From: Larix kaempferi
Taxonomy: Eukaryota; Streptophyta; Pinopsida; Pinales; Pinaceae
DNA length: 64,000 bases
NCBI GenBank assembly: GCA_027924585.1
Contig: BSBM01000261.1
Span: 4,729,501-4,793,500 of the forward strand
Direction: 5' to 3'
The number at the start of each line of letters is the position of its first letter. Positions within the stretch are counted from its first letter, which is position 1. The notes beneath the pieces are model-generated. The model saw nothing but the letters and a program-made list of their open reading frames with translations. It did not search any database and was not told the origin of the DNA. The position numbers and the translations under genes are program-made. Below are positions 56,884 through 64,000 of the stretch, in pieces.

Positions 56884-57471
56884 TCATAAGGGTTCAGAGG
56901 GGACATCATTTTGGGATGTACTCATGATCATATCATGACTGATCTCAATAACTGATACACTGGATAACTGATGAACTGCTGGAACTGAAGGTGTCCAACA
57001 TCTGTAGGGACGTAATGACCGTGAGCCATCTCTGGGAAGTATATGTAACTGTATACTCGAGGGAGTATAAAACTGGTTTACATCTGAATACTGTCGCCAT
57101 GCGCAACCCGGATATCTATAGAAAAAGTGGTAACAGGTTGTATCCATAGGTAGACTCTCAAATGTGGAGGAGTCGGGAGGTATCCGGGGTCTTCGACTAT
57201 AACTGAAAGGACCGATACCCTGTGCGAGTCTCAACGATGCGATCAAGGTGTTGAAGTCGAGCATGTGAGAAACAACTATTTGGAGAAGCACTGATGAGTC
57301 TTCTCGAAATGATTCGTAGGCACTCATCATAAATGGTGATGAGTCCAAGACACAGGGACCTCTAGGTTTATCCTCTGGAATAAATTTGGTTGTCGTCGAC
57401 AGAGGGAGACCGGCAACTAACAAGGAAATGATGTTTCCTTGATAGAAGCGCGAGGTGTAGAACTGAAGTGT
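56884..57471 (-). pseudogene. Element D ORF, C-terminal part (split by insertion E)
   Basis: Open for about 195 codons from the insertion point to TAA: TLQFYTSRFYQGN, TTTKFIPEDKPRGP, SPFMMSAYESFREDSSV, SRRPRIPPDSSTFES and SMSTSQNDVPSEPL-like C terminus. It is rich in Ser, Pro, Thr and Tyr. It is contiguous and in frame with 61,666-62,153 once E is removed (STTT joined to LQFY). No family recognised. Its position just upstream of the polypurine tract and 3' LTR suggests a gag-related or accessory protein of a pol-less element. It is unbroken apart from E, so E inserted while D was still young. Confidence 0.6.
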
Positions 57472-60400
57472 TGTCACATACCCCAATTTTATTAAAATAA
57501 TGTAATTATTTTTAATATTCCTGAGAACATTATGTTAAATTTAATGCTAGGTAGGAATGGATGACTCAGCAGAGTCTCCAGAAATGGAATGTAAATTCTG
57601 AATAATTATTATTAATAAATAAATTATGGAGACAACAGCATGGGAGAGCTGTTAAAAGAGGTTACTGGTCTAACTGGTGGATGGAATTAGGTGGAAGGAC
57701 AAAAGACAAGTGGCAGCATCCTCAAACACTTCCTGAGTTGCAGGTGGCAACTTCCCTATATTTTGGGGTCATGATTCCCCAAGAAAGTGGAATCTGAGCA
57801 GGTGGCTCATTAATGACAGTTAGCCCAACTAAGACCTAGGCAATCTTTTAAATACTACTCAATGAACTGAGCTGGGGGTTCAGCAATTGTTCTAGAGGGA
57901 GAATACATTCAGGTGAATGCTATTCAGGAGTCCCATTGAGGAAGTGGGGAAATAGTAAGGAAGTGTTTTGAAGCAGGAAGTTGCAGTAACTTGGTTCCAG
58001 TATAGCTGTTTTGGCTGAGGGAATAATTGTCCGTACTTAGATTCCAGCCAGTTAGACCAGAGCAAGCTCGGGGGTCCTGAGAAGTGCTGTCTGGGCACTC
58101 TCCAGGAATTGGTAGGGAGGAACAGCCTCCCATTGCTGTTATTGTCTACCATAGCTACAGGTTCTGCCACTCTTCCTGTTGTTGGTTTATTTAATTTATT
58201 TTCATATGAGATAGACTAGTACAACTATGTTTTGACTGTATTTAACTTCAGTAAATCAGTCTCTATACTTCCTTTTGTTATAAATTTCAGAACGCAGATG
58301 TTATAGAAATTTCCTATTTTTATTTAAATAGAGTATTGATCTTATACAGAGCCTATTTGTTATTGTTACAGTTAACAATTACCATGTTTAGGCATATTCT
58401 AGAATTCCTGTTAATGGTTAAATAATAGACAGAAATATTAAACAATAGATATTCCAGTAATCTACCTGCATATATATATGTATAGCATATTTCAGTCAAC
58501 TTTAGTTTTAGGTCATTCTTATATCGAGTTAACAGATAAACAAAACTCATCTTAATATATTGTTTATACTCAGAACATGTTTGACAGCTATCGATTAACT
58601 AAAGAGGTGACTGTAACAATATTTCATTGTTACAAGCTTCCACATAATCTTAATCATCTACACAGTAGTCAAACATAAACACATAGAAACTGTAGATTAT
58701 TATTTCTTTCAACCTAGTATTATAATACATTAGCCATGCTTATTATAATAGAATTAACAGAGTTGTTTTAAACAAAAAAAGCATATTACACAACAGAGAA
58801 ACTGTCGACGAACGCAACCATCATTGGCTGTTACAAACCATCTTAATTATACACAGTAATAATATTTATTCAGTATAAATGTTTTTCCTTAGGGTAGTCT
58901 ACAAACCCTACACGGCCGTAGCCTTATATTATTCCTTCGACAGACTGAAAACAAATGAAAGAATGCCTTATATGGCAGACAGAACCTACAGCATCTTTAC
59001 ACACAGTTCTGTGTATATATTATTCTAACCACAGTTTCATTTAATAACTATACAAGAATCAAAATAAATATTGTTATAATTCATTCCCGGTCGCGGTCGA
59101 GTTAACAAAGTTCATACATATTTGTTGAACACAAAACAGAACCCCAACTTGCCTGAATAAACCCTATACTATTCAACTATTACAGTCACAGTCGAGGAAC
59201 ATCCACCATCTTTTATTTAACACTCCAAATCGAAGAAAAACGCAGAGAGACAATTATAGGATTTCATTATAACAGAGTTATCATCCATTGCAGGTACCGA
59301 AGAACTCATCTATCCTTACATTTCAAACACTTTGTAACATTTTAACAAAACACGAAATTTGAAACACGGCCATGATAGGCCCAGTAATATATTAAGTATA
59401 AAATTTATGCAGCGAGGATAGAACCCTATGCCTAGCCGAGTACCATAACATAAACCCTGGCCTCATACAGTCTGAGCCGTGAAGGGCTCTCCAATAAACA
59501 TAACAAGGTTTCAACCCCTTTCATTTCAAACAAAATAACTCATACAAATGACTGCAACCATGAACATCAAGTCGTCAAACGACCTCACTACACAGGAGTT
59601 TTCCTCCATGACACAACCCTAACCACAAAACCAGCAAAGGAAGAGACAGTCGTGGATAACCAGGCTTACCCGGAGGAGCCAGCGTTGGAGATAAAACCTT
59701 GTACACCTTCAGAGCCGCGTGACCTGCACATTCAATGCCGATAGATGTTAATACACATTCAATGCCAAGAATTGTAAATATAAAGTAAACCTGCACTTGC
59801 TTGCAAAACTGAAATTACGGAAATAAAGTTATTTCCTTACCTGAGCAATGTAACCCGTGGATAATTTGGGAGCCACCGGTGAAAGCAAGCACTGAACCCC
59901 ATCCCCCTCGTCGGTTGAAAGAGCAAGCCTCAAACTCTTCCAATGACGGCCGCGACAGACAAACATTGCAGACGAAAACCTCAAACTGGAGCTGAACTAG
60001 TCGAGAAGCACACCCCAACCCTTACATGCAACCACCTCTGGATTTAAATAGGTACAAAACCCTGCCTCATACCCACACCAGCACAGTGATGGACTGTAAA
60101 TAGCTGGTAACTTAAACAAGGAATGAAACAACGAGACCCCTAAACAAAGAAACTGTAGCAGACTGTATCACCAGAGCCGAGGACTTATTCTACTACAGAA
60201 TGAAACCACAAGACCAGAACCACAACACGTTGCACTCTGTTACAGTGCCATCACTACGAAAACTCAGACATGGAGGGTTTCATCCTTAGGACCCGAGCCC
60301 GAAGGCAAATACAATAACCTGGTAGGGTTTTGATAACAGCTTATATATCATCAACTGCATGGAGGAGAGTCAACCACGTAGCACCCAAATATATCAACGT

Positions 60401-61665
60401 AATATGGGTCGAGACCATATAGTTCAAATTGCAATCCAAATCATTATTCACCGATTCCAAAATCATTACACATATGTAAGTCAAACGAATAAGATAACAT
60501 TATGATATACAATCATTTAAACATATAGTGCATGCCTTACAACTGAATCGCCGATAATTCCAAGCACTTGGGACGTATAATCCCTACAATGATATGAAGG
60601 AGATATAGTTAATATCAAAAATGGAGTTTTCTATTAACTTAGTATGGTGGATAATACCTTAACACAATATTGGTTATAAATCTTATCCATGATGTGGGAA
60701 AACATTATGACTAATGCAAAATCATGATAATGTACACTTATATGAAACCAAGGCATAGGTTAATGCCATGAGTATATCCCATTTCTTCAATCATTTAAAC
60801 TATGAGGTGGTCAACTTTCAAATGAAAACACTTTGTCACTTACCATTTATATGATGAGTCACACTTTTGCCATTATATACTATCATCGTATTTCTACCAA
60901 TATTAACGTTAAACAGTAAACAAATAGGTGACATAAGTTAAACCCTAAAGTAGACATTGGACTTCGATATATAGGTTAATATATTGAAACAACGCTAGAG
61001 GCGCCACCTTCTCAACTCACGTTATCAATGCATGAACAAAACAGTAATCACCGGTATTAGTTGACAACATATCACATGAAGTTAACGTCGCTTATACAGC
61101 CAATAATTATGATACAACAATTGTACCATTGATAGTTACAGCAGTAACGTAGAGTATTAATCATAAAAACATAATTATAACTGAAACAATGTAATCTATC
61201 GCAAAACCTGAGGATGCTATCCTAATAAGAAATATCATGTCGAGGCAGACTATCAATCTTAATTTAAGTATAAGTTCATGAGAATAACTTCACTGTCTTG
61301 CACTACAACTTGCATTAGTAAATAAATCTGCTTTAAAGTTTTAAAGTACAGGGAGTATTGATGCTTACCAAGTTTAAAATACAGTGATCCCTACTTCACC
61401 GGCGTACCTGGGACACGGAAGACAACTTATGCATTAGCTCATAAGCTAAGTAAGCCAGTCAACTACGACTAGCTCTTCCCTTGCGGTTCGAAAACAAAAC
61501 AGTCATTAATTACAATCACCGAAATCAAAGTTTTTAATTAAGACAGAGTCTTTAAACAGATTATGTTAGTTATTTAAATTAAAACAAAATCAGAAATACT
61601 AACTAGTTAACATTTATTGTTATGAATAAAAATTTTAAAATTTTCAGAAATATCGGGTTCTCACA
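57472..61665. mobile_element. Insertion E: 4,194-bp TG...CA element, probable solo LTR
   Basis: Begins TGTCACATACCCC and ends GGGTTCTCACA. It is bounded by AGTGT at 57,467-57,471 and AGTGT at 61,666-61,670. It interrupts an open frame that is restored on removal. No second LTR, primer site or coding domain was found inside, so a very long solo LTR is the best reading. The orientation is unresolved: the plus-strand start resembles conifer-type LTR starts such as that of element B, but the minus strand start (TGTGAGAACCCGA) is also LTR-like. TATA-like motifs occur on plus (57,850) and minus (60,045). Confidence 0.8.
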
Positions 61666-62153
61666 AGTGTGGTAGTACTGATGGTAGGACTGACATACCT
61701 GTGGGGATGGGAAGTGACTGGGGTCACATAGTGGGTAGACTCAAACTTCCTTTGTTCAGAGCATGATGACATGGTTAACCTCGCAGCGTAGGGAACTGAT
61801 TTGTAGGTGTGGGTATCATTGCTTTTAAGGACTGAAGGGTATGTATTGACTCTGGGGGGAATCAAGCTGATGGGTACTGTCGAGGGGTTCTCAGGGTGAC
61901 ATACTGCAGAATACTCTGAACAAAGGCGACCAAAATGGGGAAGCTGCCATATGAGTAGACGTGATCTGTTGTGGCACCGAGAAGCACCATTGGGTCCTTC
62001 TTCGTAGTTTAAATGAGCTCCAAGAAGGTATAAAAGTGTGCTATGAAATGGTACTGTCCTGTGGATTTTGTGAGCCCAGGACTGCTCGTGCTCATTGGTG
62101 CTTTCATTTTTAAGGAGTCTGAAAGCGATAAGAAGACTCTGTAGTGGTTGTGA
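61666..62153 (-). pseudogene. Element D ORF, N-terminal part (split by insertion E)
   Basis: Minus-strand frame free of stops from a TAG near 62,156 down to the insertion. It reads FRLLKNESTNEHEQSWAHK, STLLYLLGAHLNYEEGPNG, RLLIWQLPHFGRLCSEYSAV, then PRVNTYPSVLKSNDTHTYK and HPHRYVSPTISTTT. With 56,884-57,471 it forms a frame of about 355 codons. The first part lies in a tandem array (103-bp unit), so its N terminus is repetitive and the real start is uncertain. No domain recognised. Confidence 0.55.
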
Positions 62154-62250
62154 CTACTGTCCTGTTGGTTTTACGAGCCCAGGATGGTGATTGCTCGTGG
62201 TCGCTTTCATTTTTAGAGAGTCTGAAAGCGGTAAATGGACTCTATTGGTG
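62050..62250. repeat. Tandem repeat in element D, 103-bp unit (two copies)
   Basis: TACTGTCCTGT starts at 62,052 and 62,155. Each copy continues through GAGCCCAGGA, GCTCGTG, GCTTTCATTTTTA and GAGTCTGAAAGCG. Weaker relatives with a CTTTTTCGT landmark continue at about 62,255, 62,340 and 62,503. Confidence 0.8.
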
Positions 62251-62573
62251 TTCTTTTTCGTGAGTTAGTCTCCAAGGCCCAAAAAAGCATAAAATGATGC
62301 AAATGGAGAACTCTTCTAGCCAATGTGACTAGAGTATACCTTTTTCGTAATTAGTCTACGAGGTCCGGAAAAGGGGTAAACTTATACCAGGTAGATGCCC
62401 TTTCAGATACGTTTAGCGAGCATGAAAGGAAGCAAGATTGCTCGGTGATCTTTTCATTGTTTTAGGAGTCAGAAAAGAGCTTAACAGAAACTCCCTAAGT
62501 GCCTTTTTCGTAAAAAGGGGTTGCTCGGCCCGAAAAATGGATAAAATTATACTAAACAAAAATGGATAAATGG

Positions 62574-62990
62574 GAGCGAGAAAAGGTCTCAAGCGTCATC
62601 ATGTGTGTGGGATATTGGATCTGGTGACATAAAGATTGTCCAAAAAGGGGGAACGACCAATGTGGCACGCAAACCGAGGCGACGAGGGGTCATGGGAAAA
62701 ATGTCTGAAAAATATGGAGGTGAGAGCGAGAAATGATCTCAAGCATCATCACGAGTGTGGAAAATTGAATCCGACGATATAAAGATTCGCTAAAAATGGA
62801 CGACGATCGATGTGGCACGCAAACCGAGGCGACGAGGGGGGCATGGGAAAAATGCCCAAAAAATATAGGCATGAGAGCGAGAAATGATCTCAAGCATCAT
62901 CATGAGTGCGGAAATATGAATCCGGTAGTGCAAATGGTGCGAAAAATGGAGGTCATTAGGACTCCGGAATGGTCAAAGCAAATAACTAGG
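62574..62990. repeat. Tandem repeat in element D, 150-bp unit (2.7 copies)
   Basis: GAGCGAGAAA(A/T)G(G/A)TCTCAAGC starts at 62,574, 62,724 and 62,875. Units include GATATAAAGATT, TGTGGCACGCAAACCGAGGC and GACGAGGGG...CATGGGAAAAATG. Confidence 0.9.
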
Positions 62991-63160
62991 TTAAAAAATT
63001 GCTACAAATAAAGGTGAGCCCACCAAGCCAATGATGCAGTGGTGGGGAGAAATGATGACCCGCGGGGGGAAATACTATCTGCATAAAATCAACTCAAATA
63101 TACAAGTGACATGTGACCTCAAAAATGGTTGAGATCACGAATATGAAAAAGTGAGCAGGG
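62991..63160. other. Spacer between the 150-bp array and the knuckle ORF of element D
   Basis: No coding motif. It follows the stop of the knuckle ORF on the minus strand. Confidence 0.4.
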
Positions 63161-64000
63161 TTAATGACCTGCCCCCATGCTATGTGCATGGGGTTTGTGA
63201 TTGTGGATCACATATGTGTTGGTTTGAACGATGGGTTCATTGAGGTGTTGAGATAGAGATGATGGGGAAGGTTCAAAATGATTGATCATGCCCCCTATCC
63301 CGGGGTCGAGGTAATCTATTATGCCCCCTAACTCAGAGGTGTTAATGTGGTGCAGATGTTGTCTCAGAGAGAGATCAATAGGGCATTGAGCAACTGCTGG
63401 CGGGGTGTTATACCATGAGGCTGTGGGATGTGGTGGCATACTGAAGTGATGATATGATGATGGGGGATTCCCTTTGTGGGGTGGATTCCCCCAGTATCTC
63501 CGACGAGAATCACGATGATGATGAGTAAGCAAGGTTTTGGGCCTGCCCCCATGTTGTGGACATGTGGTTTCCTCGTCGATTTGAAAGGGTTGAACATGTG
63601 TGTCTAAGGGATCAATTGAAGGGGCCAACCGGACAGAGGAGTATCCAGTGGAAACCGTGTAAATGGTGTTAATTTCTTCCAAGGAGGAAGATGGTGGGGG
63701 ATGAATTTCCTCAATTGTGGGGGGCGCCGTCTCAAGGTCCAAATTATTCATCTCGTAGAGAGCTGCTCTATAATATGGGATATCAGGACAATGATGTGAG
63801 TAATGGCCATAAATACCGCATATCGCACAAGGGTGGTTGGTACGCAGTGATTTATCACGAGGCTTGGTGTTTGGGTCGATTTTGACAACCGGGATGCTGG
63901 GGTCGTCGTCAAGCATTTGCATGTGTTCCTGTAATGCGGGTAATTGTGGACATTGATGAGTTGGATGGCCTAACTCATCACACAATTAGCATTTAGGAGG
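63161..64000 (-). pseudogene. Gag-like ORF of element D with two CCHC zinc knuckles, extends past the window
   Basis: Open for 275 codons on the minus strand. The first knuckle reads C-x-x-CDELGHPTHQC, but one of its spacer codons is a TAA (63,986-63,988). The second reads CAICGIYGHYSHHC, a perfect CX2CX4HX4C. Between them lies LPALQEHMQMLDDDPS. The C-terminal 190 residues are Pro/His/Ser-rich and low in complexity (HPPPSSSLEE, PPHPTASWYNTPP). Such paired knuckles bind nucleic acid in retroelement gag proteins. The matrix/capsid part should lie to the right of the window. It is otherwise intact, pointing to a fairly recent element. No pol domain follows downstream. Confidence 0.75.

Noticed and set aside
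1-64000. CRISPR arrays, bacterial operons, rRNA or tRNA genes
   Set aside because: None seen. Repeats here have LTR, minisatellite or microsatellite structure, and the coding remnants are plant retroelement, transposon and receptor families.

Overview
This window looks like intergenic DNA of a large, repeat-rich plant genome, most likely a gymnosperm (conifer type). It is AT-rich and almost free of intact genes. It is packed with nested LTR retrotransposons that have very long LTRs (2 to 4 kb), together with a CACTA transposase relic, a LINE-type RNase H relic and the leucine-rich-repeat tail of a plant resistance gene. The conifer assignment is inference from repeat architecture and the LRR style; no diagnostic gene is present.

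Layout. 1-5.5 kb: two related LTR-like sequences head to head (1.02-1.94 kb), then a TSD-bounded solo LTR (2,937-5,479). 5.5-13.7 kb: short repeats, an RNase H relic (minus) and a CACTA (TNP2/DUF4218) transposase relic (plus) carrying a 70-bp purine/pyrimidine-alternating tract. 13.7-41.2 kb: a three-level nest. The host is a minus-strand Ty3/gypsy chromovirus (element F: gag, protease, RT, RNase H, integrase and chromodomain all recognisable, all broken). Element A (13,827-21,072, 2,002-bp LTRs, TSD TTCTC, no coding) sits in its 3' LTR next to the TATA box. Element B (25,546-41,158, about 2.06-kb LTRs, TSD CGTCT/CGTAT) sits in its gag. Element C (31,554-39,972, TSD AGTAG) sits inside the 3' LTR of B.

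41.2-55.9 kb: mostly unassigned sequence with diverged direct repeats, a two-exon minus-strand gene fragment of unknown function (45.36-45.76 kb), a TIR-NBS-LRR type LRR pseudogene (49.3-50.1 kb) and a gypsy gag fragment (about 54 kb). 55.9-64.0 kb: a minus-strand LTR element D (3' LTR, PPT, a roughly 355-codon frame, tandem arrays, a gag-like ORF with two CCHC knuckles). A 4,194-bp TG...CA insertion E with TSD AGTGT is set precisely into its reading frame.

No operating gene system is visible. The most interesting items are the pol-less element B, which carries one long protein frame with no family I recognise; the rearranged element A, which carries a copied 99-bp piece of its flank and a third TSD copy; the pol-deleted element C, which has two related ORFs in the env position; and the frame-preserving D/E junction. 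All boundaries and family calls come from reading the sequence; no alignment or database search was run.
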